DNA of 64,000 bases, from positions 682,001-746,000 of the forward strand of contig NZ_RQJW01000003.1 in assembly GCF_004028635.1 (NCBI RefSeq), in the 5' to 3' direction. The notes under the pieces were generated by a model. The model made no database searches and was not told the DNA's origin. It was given only the letters and a program-made list of their open reading frames with translations. Source of the DNA: Streptomyces cyaneus. GTDB lineage: Bacteria > Actinomycetota > Actinomycetes > Streptomycetales > Streptomycetaceae. The position numbers and the translations under genes are program-made. Positions 8,460 through 15,874 of this stretch are shown piece by piece (the first letter of the stretch is position 1; each line of letters opens with the position of its first letter).

Positions 8460-8984
8460 TTGGCCGCCCCCTGGGATGCTCTGGCGTCCACGAGCGTCGG
8501 TGCCGTCGCAACCATCCTCGGCATCGTGGTGGGCGGCTTCGTCGGCCGCCGCAGCCAGAACCAGCAATGGCTGCGCGACACCCAAACAGCAGCCTACGGA
8601 GCCTTTCTCCGGGAGTTCACCGCCGTCGAGATCGAGCTGCGTGAGGCATACCTCGACGACCGGCCCAACAACGCCAACTGGCCGCCGTTCAACGCCGCCT
8701 TGACCTCACTCAGCCTGGTCGCCACCCGCGACGTCGCGAACGCAGCCGGCGACCTGGCCGATGCGATCGGCCGCTTCGCGCTCCTGGTCGCCGACCGCGA
8801 CCCGAAGAACCGCGACGACCTCCAGCGGATCATGGCAGAACTCGCATCCGGACAGCTCGCCTTCGTCAACACGGCCCGTCGTTCCCTCGACGGCACCCAG
8901 CAGTCCATCGACCGACAGCTCGGAGGACCGCCGCCATGGCGAGAGATCGAGCCTTACGCCCCCGCACCTCGCTCAGGCGACTGA
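8460..8984 (+). CDS. Hypothetical protein with one N-terminal membrane segment
   Basis: 174 residues from the TTG start, chosen because GAAGGAGG lies eight bases upstream; an in-frame GTG at 8439 has no such site. A single hydrophobic helix (about residues 8-27, STSVGAVATILGIVVGGFVG) is followed by RRSQNQQW and a soluble, helical domain of about 140 residues rich in Arg, Asp and Ala. This topology, a short membrane anchor with a long cytoplasmic helical bundle, is common among Streptomyces proteins of unknown function near mobile DNA. I do not recognise a named family. It ends 12 bases inside the convergent gene on the other strand. Confidence 0.6.
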   Translation: MAAPWDALASTSVGAVATILGIVVGGFVGRRSQNQQWLRDTQTAAYGAFLREFTAVEIELREAYLDDRPNNANWPPFNAALTSLSLVATRDVANAAGDLADAIGRFALLVADRDPKNRDDLQRIMAELASGQLAFVNTARRSLDGTQQSIDRQLGGPPPWREIEPYAPAPRSGD

Positions 8985-9236
8985 TGCCTCTTCGATTCGG
9001 GCCTGTAGCTGCGATCTCGCGGCCTCTCGCTTGTCTTCAGGGAGCAGGAGGTACCGATCGATGGCCCGTCGCCGGGCTAGCCATCCGCTGGCCGCGAGTT
9101 CCCAACGTTCTGAGGGAGTGAATAGCTGTCTGAATCCGGTGACGAGCAACGTGATGGCGGCAATGAGGGCCGTGACCAGAGGGCGAGCCCCCCCGGCAGC
9201 AACGACCGTTGCCGATGCGGCGAGCAGCCCGGTCAC
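8973..9236 (-). CDS. Small membrane protein resembling the end of a DUF4231/SLATT-type protein
   Basis: 87 residues from a GTG start. A hydrophobic stretch (about 4-34, with ALIAAITLLVTGFRQLF) is followed by ERWELAASGWLARRRAIDRY and a basic helical tail. This is the layout of the last membrane hairpin and C-terminal helix of DUF4231/SLATT proteins, a membrane domain tied to some nucleotide-signal defence systems. The ribosome-binding site is weak, and typical members have about 50 more residues at the N-terminus, so this may be a truncated gene. It overlaps the convergent gene by 12 bases. Confidence 0.45.
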   Translation of the reverse strand: MTGLLAASATVVAAGGARPLVTALIAAITLLVTGFRQLFTPSERWELAASGWLARRRAIDRYLLLPEDKREAARSQLQARIEEASVA

Positions 9237-9294
9237 CTCAAACTGCTAGCGTTCGAGCCGATCATTACCGGGTCAACGGGGGGAGTAACCAACG

Positions 9295-10713
9295 ATGCAG
9301 CGTCCGATGGCCGTTCTCAGCATCGCCACCGCCGTCGTTCTGCTGGCAGGTTGCAGCGGCAACGACGACAAGTCCAACTCGAAATCCGAGAGCGACGGCA
9401 GCAGCACAGCCACCGCGCCGTCGGCGCCGACAGTCGCCTCCTTCGACCCGCCCAAGGCATTCGTCGCGATGTCGGCGTTCGGGGTCGAGCGCACGGCCAA
9501 GGACAATGAGTACACGCTCCAGGCCGGCATGGTGGGCCAGACCTCTCTGATCGCGGGACTCACCGGTGTCACGGGCCGCAACATCGCCGCGCACGGCCAG
9601 CCGTGGACCGTCCCGTCCGCTGCGGCGTCCACCACCGAGACGCTGGACGTGACCGCACCGATGGGCGTCCAGGTGGACGGCAAGGACGTCGTAGCGATCG
9701 CTTATGTTCAGAACGACAAGGGCAACGGCACCCAGAAGGCCAAAGGCCAGGTGGTGTTCCAGTGGCTCAATGCGACCGACGGCAAGAAGGTTGCCGAAGT
9801 CACCGCCGACCTCACCCCGACCCTCGGCGCGGGCCGAGGCGGAGACACCGTGGTGAGCCAGGCGTACGACGCCGCCACCGGGCAGATCGTCGTCGGTGTC
9901 GGAGCCGACGGCCAGGAGGCCGCCAAAAAGGGCGGCGAGGCGTTCACGGTCTATGCCGACCCGAAGACCCAGAAGTCGACCGTCATCCCGTTCGTCACCC
10001 CAGCGGGCGTACTGAACGGTGTCGTCGCCGGAGCAAAGGGCAGAAACCAGGAGGGCGCGGCCGACGGCACGATCGTGATCGCCGATGGTACGACCGGCAA
10101 GATCACCAAGCAGACCCCGACCAAGCAGGACTATCTCAACCCGGCAGGCAGCGGCTCCAAGCGCGCCTACCTCGCCTCCAACTCGTACGAGGGCAACGAC
10201 AAGTACAACAACGCCCTGTACTCGGTCGACATCGCCAGCGGTTCCGTCGTACAGACCAAGTCACAGGTCGTGGACGAGCAGGTGAGCAGCTTCACCTGCT
10301 GGGGTGATCAGGCCAAGGCTGTGGTCTGCACGTCCGGCGCGTACGGCGGCAAGGAGATCTTCGGCTTCGACGACACCACCGGCAAGAAGACCTGGGGATA
10401 CACCGACAAGTCGGCGAGCCGGGTCGTCCCGACGGTCACCGCGGCGTTCCACGGCATCGTCTACGCCCAGACCGACGCCCAGCCGGTCCTGATGGACGCG
10501 GCGACCGGCTCGGACGTGCCGACCAGCACGCCGACTCCACCGTCGCATGACAATGACCCGGGCAGCGCGAACGGTTCGGACATGTCGCTGTACAGCGGCA
10601 CGCTGAAGTCTCCGACGGCGGTCACGAAGTACGGCGGCGCCTACCTGCAGGCCCCGAGTGGCAGTAACTACGACCTCCAGTCAGTCCTGATCGCACTGGC
10701 ACCCACCGCCTGA
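9295..10713 (+). CDS. Surface lipoprotein with PQQ-like beta-propeller repeats
   Basis: 472 residues. The signal peptide ends in VVLLAGCSG, with Cys20 lipidated, and is followed by a Ser/Asp/Thr-rich linker to about residue 50. The rest contains recurring blade-like units with a DxxTGK or DxASGS turn (LNATDGKKVAE, YDAATGQIVVG, IADGTTGKITK, VDIASGSVVQ, DDTTGKKTWGY), which suggests a propeller of the PQQ-like fold. No methanol-dehydrogenase catalytic residues are evident, so a scaffold or sensor role outside the membrane is more likely than enzymatic activity. A GGGGGAG site precedes the ATG. It stands alone and is followed by a strong hairpin. Confidence 0.75.
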   Translation: MQRPMAVLSIATAVVLLAGCSGNDDKSNSKSESDGSSTATAPSAPTVASFDPPKAFVAMSAFGVERTAKDNEYTLQAGMVGQTSLIAGLTGVTGRNIAAHGQPWTVPSAAASTTETLDVTAPMGVQVDGKDVVAIAYVQNDKGNGTQKAKGQVVFQWLNATDGKKVAEVTADLTPTLGAGRGGDTVVSQAYDAATGQIVVGVGADGQEAAKKGGEAFTVYADPKTQKSTVIPFVTPAGVLNGVVAGAKGRNQEGAADGTIVIADGTTGKITKQTPTKQDYLNPAGSGSKRAYLASNSYEGNDKYNNALYSVDIASGSVVQTKSQVVDEQVSSFTCWGDQAKAVVCTSGAYGGKEIFGFDDTTGKKTWGYTDKSASRVVPTVTAAFHGIVYAQTDAQPVLMDAATGSDVPTSTPTPPSHDNDPGSANGSDMSLYSGTLKSPTAVTKYGGAYLQAPSGSNYDLQSVLIALAPTA

Positions 10714-10726
10714 TCATGCGAAATCG

Positions 10727-10759
10727 GGTGGGAGGGCCGGGTCGCCCGGTGCTCCCACC
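10727..10759 (+). terminator. Terminator hairpin after the PQQ-like lipoprotein gene
   Basis: GGTGGGAG pairs with CTCCCACC, and an inner stem CCGGG/CCCGG lies within the loop. It starts 14 bases after the stop codon. Confidence 0.7.
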
Positions 10760-10809
10760 ACAGCACCGGACATGCGGGCCTGCATCCGGCGGTTCATCCA
10801 GCTGATCTC

Positions 10810-10836
10810 GGCCACGGTTACGGCGAGTACGTGACG
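10810..10836 (+). repeat. 27-bp direct repeat, upstream copy
   Basis: The first of two exact copies of a 27-base sequence containing CCACGGTTACGGCGAGTACG. It lies 142 bases before the FMN-binding gene. The second copy is just downstream of the same gene and there is part of a perfect palindrome. Confidence 0.85.
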
Positions 10837-10978
10837 TACACGTACACGTTCACGCTCAGGTCGGCGAAGGGGTCGCGAGTCGCTCGTCTGTACGGATCAC
10901 GACACCGTGCTCGATACAGCGTTAGAGTGCGGTCGCGCCCCACGCCCAGCTGAAGGCCACAGGAAGGCAGCGCGTTCC

Positions 10979-11650
10979 GTGAACCACACCCACGAGTCCA
11001 CCGGCTCCGTCGGCGAGCGCCGCCTGCAGCACGTTCTCGGCACGGCCGACCAGGCCGCCGCCTTCTACGACCGCCAGGTGCAGTCCCGTCTCACCCCGCA
11101 GATGGCGGACTTCATAGGGCGGCAGACCATGGCGTTCCTGTCCACGTCGGACGCCGGTGGAGCCTGCGACGTCACATTCCGTGCCGGTCCCCCGGGCTTC
11201 GTCACCGTGCTGGACGACGGCACCCTCACCTACCCCGAGTACCGCGGTAACGGGGTCCTCGCCAGCGCGGGAAACATCACCGAGAACCCGCATATCGGCC
11301 TGCTCTTCGTCGACTTCACCCATGACCACATCGGCCTGCACGTCAATGGCGCAGCTCGGCTCCACCGGGACGAGGAGCAGCGGCGGGCCTACCCTCACCT
11401 TCCGGTGGAAACCGCTCCTGGACGCAGGCCCGAATTCTGGGTGCACATCACGGTGGAGGAGGCGTATGTGCACTGCTCAAAGCACATCCCCCACCTCGAG
11501 CCGGCCCCGCGCCCGCGCCCGGGGGCCCATCGGCCAAAGGATGCCGACTACTTCGTTCCCCTCGCCGAGCTCCAGCCCTCGCTGTACGAGGGCGTGCAGA
11601 CTTCGGGAACACGCACCGGACCTCTGCCGGGCAGGGGACTGACCGCGTGA
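10979..11650 (+). CDS. Pyridoxamine 5'-phosphate oxidase-family (FMN split-barrel) protein
   Basis: 223 residues from GTG 10979, which follows AGGAAGG by 11 bases; longer in-frame starts lack such a site. The split-barrel core is visible from about residue 35: MADFIGRQTMAFLSTSDAGG, then FVTVLDDGTLTYPEYRGNG, NITENPHIGLLFVDFT and LHVNGAARL. The C-terminal EAYVHCSKHIPHL is the YVHCsKh signature of the pyridoxamine oxidase-like family. Such proteins usually bind FMN, or in actinomycetes F420, and reduce small molecules. The residue pattern does not decide the cofactor. The gene sits alone between two copies of a 27-bp repeat. Confidence 0.85.
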   Translation: MNHTHESTGSVGERRLQHVLGTADQAAAFYDRQVQSRLTPQMADFIGRQTMAFLSTSDAGGACDVTFRAGPPGFVTVLDDGTLTYPEYRGNGVLASAGNITENPHIGLLFVDFTHDHIGLHVNGAARLHRDEEQRRAYPHLPVETAPGRRPEFWVHITVEEAYVHCSKHIPHLEPAPRPRPGAHRPKDADYFVPLAELQPSLYEGVQTSGTRTGPLPGRGLTA

Positions 11651-11660
11651 CCCCGACGGC

Positions 11661-11694
11661 ACTCGCCGTAACCGTGGCCACGGTTACGGCGAGT
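11661..11694. promoter_or_regulatory. Perfect 34-bp palindrome downstream of the FMN-binding gene
   Basis: ACTCGCCGTAACCGTGG is followed directly by its exact reverse complement, giving 17-bp arms with no spacer. The right arm belongs to a 27-base direct repeat (11676-11702) whose other copy is upstream of the gene. A loop-free palindrome is a poor RNA terminator but a good protein-binding site, for example an operator or a recombination site. The binding protein is unknown. Confidence 0.8.
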
Positions 11695-11702
11695 ACGTGA
11701 CG
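11676..11702 (+). repeat. 27-bp direct repeat, downstream copy
   Basis: Identical to the copy at 10810-10836 and in the same orientation. The two copies bracket the FMN split-barrel gene at a distance of 866 bases. Here the copy overlaps the right arm of the perfect palindrome. Confidence 0.85.
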
Positions 11703-11782
11703 AAGTCGGGTGATACGGGCGTTACTGCTCCCGGGGGCCCCTGACCGTCAGGTGTCGACGAGTCCCCTGGGCGCGCTCGCTG

Positions 11783-13501
11783 TCACGGCGCCATCTCGTA
11801 CGCCCCGGACAGTGCCTCGACGCGCTCCCAGACCCGCCCCGAACGCGCTTCGTCGACGACGGGACGCCGGACGGCACCGAGCGCCCAGCGCTGCTGATCC
11901 GCAGTGGCGGAATCCTTGCCATGCAGCTCGACGGCGAACGCGGAGAAGTCGCGGACGAGGACGGAGAACAGTTCGTCGAGCACGTCCTCGTCAAGGCCCA
12001 TGAGGCGGGCCTGCTCCAGGATCAGCTGGCCGTGCACCACCAGCGCGAACAGCTGGCCGACGGCGAGAAGGAGATCGAGGTCGCGGCTCTGCTCCTCGTC
12101 GGGCGCCGCGGTGGCGACGAACTCGCACAGGGCATCGGCCTGTTCCCGGAAGCGGGCGACGTTCGGCACACCGGCGTATGCGTCGTAGGCGGGGCGCCAG
12201 TCGTGGAAGCGCACGGAGCCAAGGCCACGGGCCGGTCCCTGCTCGAACAGGAATGTGTCGTCAGCCGCGTCGAGGCGGGTCGGCACGGGCGCGAACTCGG
12301 CCGGGTTCAGGAGGTGGTTGCGCATGAACTTGAGGATCAGAGCCAGGTTGACGTGCACCGTGCCCTCGAGCTTGGGCAGCCCCCGGATCTCGACGGCGGC
12401 CTGGGCGAAGTAGGTGTCCTTCTCGAAGCCCTTGGCGGCGATCACGTCCCACATCAGGTCGATGACCTTCTCGCCCTCCGTGGTCACCTTCATCTTCGTC
12501 ATCGGGTTGAAGAGCAGGTAGCGGCGGTCGTCCGGCGAGGCGGAGCGGAAGTAGTCGACGGCGCGGTCGCTGAACAACTTCATGCCGACGAGGCGTACGT
12601 ACGCGTCGGCCAACTCGCGGCGCACGTGCGGGAAGGCTGTGACGGGGCGGCCGTACAGGATGCGGTTGTGCGCGTGGGTGATCGCCTCGTACATCGCGTG
12701 CTCACAGATGCCGATCGAGGCGGTGCAGAGATTGAACTTGCCGACGTTGACGGTGTTGAGGGCGGCGTCGAAGGCGGCGCGGCCCGTGTGCAGGACGTCG
12801 TCCGGGCCCACGGGGTAGTCCTCAAGGCGGAACTCGCTGACGTACTTCGACGAATCGACGACGTTCTTCACCAGGTCATAGGCCGGGTGGCGGCTGTCGG
12901 CGGCGAAGAAGACGTAGCCGTCCGGTCCCTCGATGTCGGTGCGTCGGCCGAAGACCGAGACGAGTCCGGCGGCATTGCCGTTGCCGATGTAGTACTTGGA
13001 GCCCGTCGCGCTGAAGCCGCCGTTGCCGTCCGGCGTCAGCAGCATGTCGGTGGAGTAGATGTCGGCCCCGTGGGTCTTCTCGGAGAGGCCGAAGGCGAAC
13101 ACCTCGCCCTGGGCGAGGAGTTCCGCCGCGCGGGTGCGAGCTGCGGTGTTGTCGCTCTGCCAGACCGGTCCGAGACCGAGGATGGTCACCTGCCATGCGT
13201 ACCAGTAATCGAGGCCGTAGAACCCGAAGATCTCGTTGAGGGCGGCGATCCGGGCCGTGTCCCAGCGCTGGTCCTTGTGTCCGGCGGCGGACGCCGGGGT
13301 GAGGAACGCGGCGAACAGCCCCTCCTTGGCCGCGAACGCGAGGAAATCGGCCAGCCAGGCGCGGGAACGGTAGTCCTCGATGAGCCTGCGCTTGCCGCGG
13401 TCCTCGAACCAGTCGACGGTGGCACGCAGCAACCTGCGGGTCTCCGGGTCGAACTGCGCCGGGTCGTACGTGCGCGGGTTGAAGAGGAGGGGGTCGGCCA
13501 T
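11783..13501 (-). CDS. Acyl-CoA dehydrogenase/oxidase family protein
   Basis: 572 residues, longer than the usual 380-400 of acyl-CoA dehydrogenases and nearer to acyl-CoA oxidases. The N-terminal helical domain runs to about 140. The beta domain has FGLSEKTHGADIYSTDML and NGGFSATGSKYYIGNGNAA, the substrate/FAD-binding strands of the superfamily. The C-terminal helical region includes YGRPVTAFPHVRRELADAYV. It would oxidise a fatty or modified acyl-CoA with FAD; chain length is unknown. GGAAGG lies about 10 bases before the ATG. It follows the PadR gene on the same strand, so that regulator probably controls it. Confidence 0.82.
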   Translation of the reverse strand: MADPLLFNPRTYDPAQFDPETRRLLRATVDWFEDRGKRRLIEDYRSRAWLADFLAFAAKEGLFAAFLTPASAAGHKDQRWDTARIAALNEIFGFYGLDYWYAWQVTILGLGPVWQSDNTAARTRAAELLAQGEVFAFGLSEKTHGADIYSTDMLLTPDGNGGFSATGSKYYIGNGNAAGLVSVFGRRTDIEGPDGYVFFAADSRHPAYDLVKNVVDSSKYVSEFRLEDYPVGPDDVLHTGRAAFDAALNTVNVGKFNLCTASIGICEHAMYEAITHAHNRILYGRPVTAFPHVRRELADAYVRLVGMKLFSDRAVDYFRSASPDDRRYLLFNPMTKMKVTTEGEKVIDLMWDVIAAKGFEKDTYFAQAAVEIRGLPKLEGTVHVNLALILKFMRNHLLNPAEFAPVPTRLDAADDTFLFEQGPARGLGSVRFHDWRPAYDAYAGVPNVARFREQADALCEFVATAAPDEEQSRDLDLLLAVGQLFALVVHGQLILEQARLMGLDEDVLDELFSVLVRDFSAFAVELHGKDSATADQQRWALGAVRRPVVDEARSGRVWERVEALSGAYEMAP

Positions 13502-13615
13502 GGAGGTCCGCCTTCCGAGAGTTGAGGGTGGAGGGTGCGGGTGGTGCAGGTGGCGCGGATGGTGCAGGTGGTGAGGACTGAAGGTCGCGGAGCGCGGGCG
13601 GCGGTGGCCGGCCGT

Positions 13616-14182
13616 TCAGGCATGGGGGTGTGACGTGCCGAGCCGGCGGAGGGTGGCGAGCACGTCGTCGAGCCAGGCGATCGTCATTCGCTCGTACGCG
13701 ATGCCGCCGCGCAGCACTACATGCTGCAGCTCCTGACCGGCGTCGAGCGGGGTGGGCGCCGCCGGGCCGGTGAAGTCGCGCAGCTCCCCGGCGAGATAGT
13801 GCGCGAGCCGGTCGCTGTGCACCTGGCGGTGCCGTTCGACCTCACGGATCAGCACGGACGGGTCGTCGAAGGCCGCGCCGCGGATCTTCACGGCGAGGTC
13901 GTGCCGCACGCTCTCGGGTTCGATGGGTTCGTGCAGCCACTGCGAGAGAGCGGCACGGCCGGGCCCTACGACGGAGTACTCCTTCTTGTCCGGCCGGCTC
14001 TGCTGCGGCAGCCCGCGCACGGCGAGCAGGCCATCGCTCTCCATGCGCTTGAGAACGCGGTAGATCTGCTGGTGCGTGGCGGTCCAGAAGTATCCGATGG
14101 ACCGTTCGAACCGCCGGGCCAGCTCATAGCCGGAGCCCGGCTTCTCCAGCAGGGAGACGAGGATCGCGTGCTCGAGCGCCAT
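13616..14182 (-). CDS. PadR family transcriptional regulator
   Basis: 188 residues. The N-terminal winged helix opens with MALEHAILVSLLEKPGSGYE followed by LARRFERSIGYFWTATHQQI and YRVLKRMESDGLL, which is diagnostic of PadR. The C-terminal half is the helical dimerisation region (Vir_act_alpha_C type) with IRGAAFDD and HYLAGELRDF. The frame is open further upstream, but this ATG is where homology begins. An 18-bp palindrome lies 14 bases before the start, suggesting autorepression. The next gene on the same strand, an acyl-CoA dehydrogenase, is the likely target. The ligand is unknown. Confidence 0.88.
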   Translation of the reverse strand: MALEHAILVSLLEKPGSGYELARRFERSIGYFWTATHQQIYRVLKRMESDGLLAVRGLPQQSRPDKKEYSVVGPGRAALSQWLHEPIEPESVRHDLAVKIRGAAFDDPSVLIREVERHRQVHSDRLAHYLAGELRDFTGPAAPTPLDAGQELQHVVLRGGIAYERMTIAWLDDVLATLRRLGTSHPHA

Positions 14183-14195
14183 ACCCCGATCTTTA

Positions 14196-14213
14196 TATGC
14201 AACTCGTTGCATA
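14196..14213. promoter_or_regulatory. Palindromic operator in front of the PadR gene
   Basis: TATGCAAC-TC-GTTGCATA is a perfect 8-2-8 inverted repeat. It is AT-rich compared with its surroundings and sits just upstream of the padR start, where PadR-type repressors bind their own promoters. Confidence 0.7.
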
Positions 14214-14274
14214 GCCAAGTGGCGCCGCCCAGGTGAGACGGGGCTCACGCGGGCGCAGCCGGGGAGGCAGGCCG

Positions 14275-14483
14275 ATGCATGAACTGACCCACATCGCCCG
14301 CAACACCGTCGCGTGGCTCGAAGCACCCGACCTCAGGGTCCAGTCCGGCCAGGGGGCGATCGCCGCGCGGCCGGCAGCGACCTCCTGATCGGCGGCGGTT
14401 GGGGCGCGCTCTTCTCCGACCTGGTCCGCGTCCGACTACCGCAACTCCCCCCGGGGCCGGGCTGGGACCGGGTTGTGCTGTGA
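14275..14483 (+). pseudogene. Decayed zinc-type alcohol dehydrogenase (MDR) fragment
   Basis: A GGGGAGG site and ATG lead into MHELTHIARNTVAWLEAPDL and then RVQSGQGAIAARPAATS, followed by a stop. This looks like the start of threonine-dehydrogenase-like MDR enzymes. In another frame the sequence continues with DLLIGGGWGALFSDLVRVRL, which resembles an internal MDR segment normally about 100 residues further on. The gene therefore seems to have lost its middle and its frame, and the remainder ends at the following stop. It is too short to be functional. Confidence 0.5.
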
Positions 14484-14590
14484 CCGGCCGTGGGCACGGC
14501 CGTAATTCGTTTGACCGGGCCGCGGGTCGACGCTGCACTGTGGCCAGACACCACGAGTCGTGGTGCCGGTGTCCCGAGGAGGCAGCAGCG

Positions 14591-15820
14591 GTGGAGATCC
14601 GTCCCACGACCGACAAGGATCTCGACGTCTTCGTCGACACAGTCCATGCCGCCTTCGGGCGCTTCCCGGAAACCCCGATCGAGGGCGGCGGGCTCTGGTG
14701 GTCGGCGCTCGAAATGGACCGCTGCCTGCTCGCCCTGACGGCGGACGCGCGACCCGTCGGCACCGCCGCCACGCACTCCTTCGAGCTAACCCTGCCCGGT
14801 GAGACCCTCGTCCCGGCCCCCGGGGTGACCGCCGTCGGCGTCGTGCCCTCGCACCGGCGCCAGGGGGTGCTCAGCGCCATGATGCGGCATCAGCTCACCG
14901 TGCTGCGGGCCCAGGGGGAGTTCCTCTCCGTGCTGCTGGCCTCTCAGGCCACGATCTACGGCAGGTTCGGCTACGGACCGGCGACCTACACACAGCAGCT
15001 GACCGTGCCGCGCCACGAGGCGGCCCTCGCCCTCCCCCGGGCGCGCGCAGTGGCCGACACACCAGCGACCGGCTCGGACAACGGCTCGGTCGAGGTGCTG
15101 CGTCGTGCCGAGTGCGGCGAGATCCTGGAAGAGGTCTACGACCGGTATCGCCGCGCCCAGCCCGGCGCGCTGTCCCGGCCGCACCGCTGGTGGGCCTTGC
15201 GCGCGGGGCAGCCCCCGATCTCACCGGCGCCGCGCTACATCGCCGTTCACCGGGCCGCAGACGGCGTCCCGGACGGGTACGCCAGCTACTCGATCGAGTC
15301 CGGCACCCTGACTGTCGACGAGACCATCGCCACCGACGACGCCGTCTTCACGGCCCTGGCCCGGTTCGTACTCGGCCACGACCTGGTCTCTCAGATCGTG
15401 TTCACCCACGTCCCGCCCGGGCACCCGCTGCGCTGGCAGCTCGCGGACTTCCGCGCCGGCCAGGCGAGCGGCGACAAGGACTGGCTCTGGGTGCGGCTGC
15501 TGGACGTCCCGCGTGCGCTGACCGCGCGCGGCTGGTTCACGGACTGCGAGCTCGTCCTCGACGTCGACGACCCGTTCCTCGGCGAGCACGGCCGCTACCT
15601 GCTGATCGTCCGGGACGGCAAGGCCGACTGCGTCCCGACGGACCGGGAGCCCGACCTGTCCCTGGACGTCCGCGACCTGGGCTCGGTCTACCTCGGCGGC
15701 ACCGCCCCCAGCACGCTCGTACGCGCCGGACACATCCGGGCCCACCACCCGGGCGCGGCCACCCTCGCCGACGCCCTCTTCCGCACCGACCGCCCTCCGC
15801 ACTGCCTGCACTGGTTCTGA
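14591..15820 (+). CDS. Eis-like GNAT family N-acetyltransferase
   Basis: 409 residues, the normal size of the Eis (enhanced intracellular survival) group, which has two GNAT folds and a C-terminal sterol-carrier-like domain. The acetyl-CoA-binding motif is visible as GVTAVGVVPSHRRQGVLSAM at about residues 78-97. The middle contains RRAQPGALSRPHRWWALR, and the SCP2-like end includes LLIVRDGKADC and SLDVRDLGSVYLGG. The protein ends in HWF; in Eis enzymes the C-terminal carboxylate of a terminal Phe acts as the catalytic base, and that is conserved here. Eis relatives acetylate aminoglycosides or other amines. GTG was chosen for the GAGGAGG site eight bases upstream. Confidence 0.85.
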   Translation: MEIRPTTDKDLDVFVDTVHAAFGRFPETPIEGGGLWWSALEMDRCLLALTADARPVGTAATHSFELTLPGETLVPAPGVTAVGVVPSHRRQGVLSAMMRHQLTVLRAQGEFLSVLLASQATIYGRFGYGPATYTQQLTVPRHEAALALPRARAVADTPATGSDNGSVEVLRRAECGEILEEVYDRYRRAQPGALSRPHRWWALRAGQPPISPAPRYIAVHRAADGVPDGYASYSIESGTLTVDETIATDDAVFTALARFVLGHDLVSQIVFTHVPPGHPLRWQLADFRAGQASGDKDWLWVRLLDVPRALTARGWFTDCELVLDVDDPFLGEHGRYLLIVRDGKADCVPTDREPDLSLDVRDLGSVYLGGTAPSTLVRAGHIRAHHPGAATLADALFRTDRPPHCLHWF

Positions 15821-15874
15821 CCGCGCGCTCGTAGACCCCGCAAAAGCAACCCTGCAAAGGCTCACTGAATGCCG

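Noticed and set aside
10810..11702. The 27-bp repeats as attL/attR of an integrated element
   Set aside because: No integrase, excisionase or tRNA gene lies between or beside them, and only one ordinary gene is enclosed. Kept as a repeat with an open explanation.
11921..13525. Long + strand open frame opposite the acyl-CoA dehydrogenase
   Set aside because: Antisense shadow; the minus-strand gene has clear family motifs and a ribosome-binding site, while the + strand translation is low-complexity Glu/Val/Gly/Arg.
13502..13615. GGTGCAGGTGG-type repeats between the PadR and acyl-CoA dehydrogenase genes
   Set aside because: Short imperfect copies in GC-rich leader sequence with no palindrome; not distinguishable from compositional bias.
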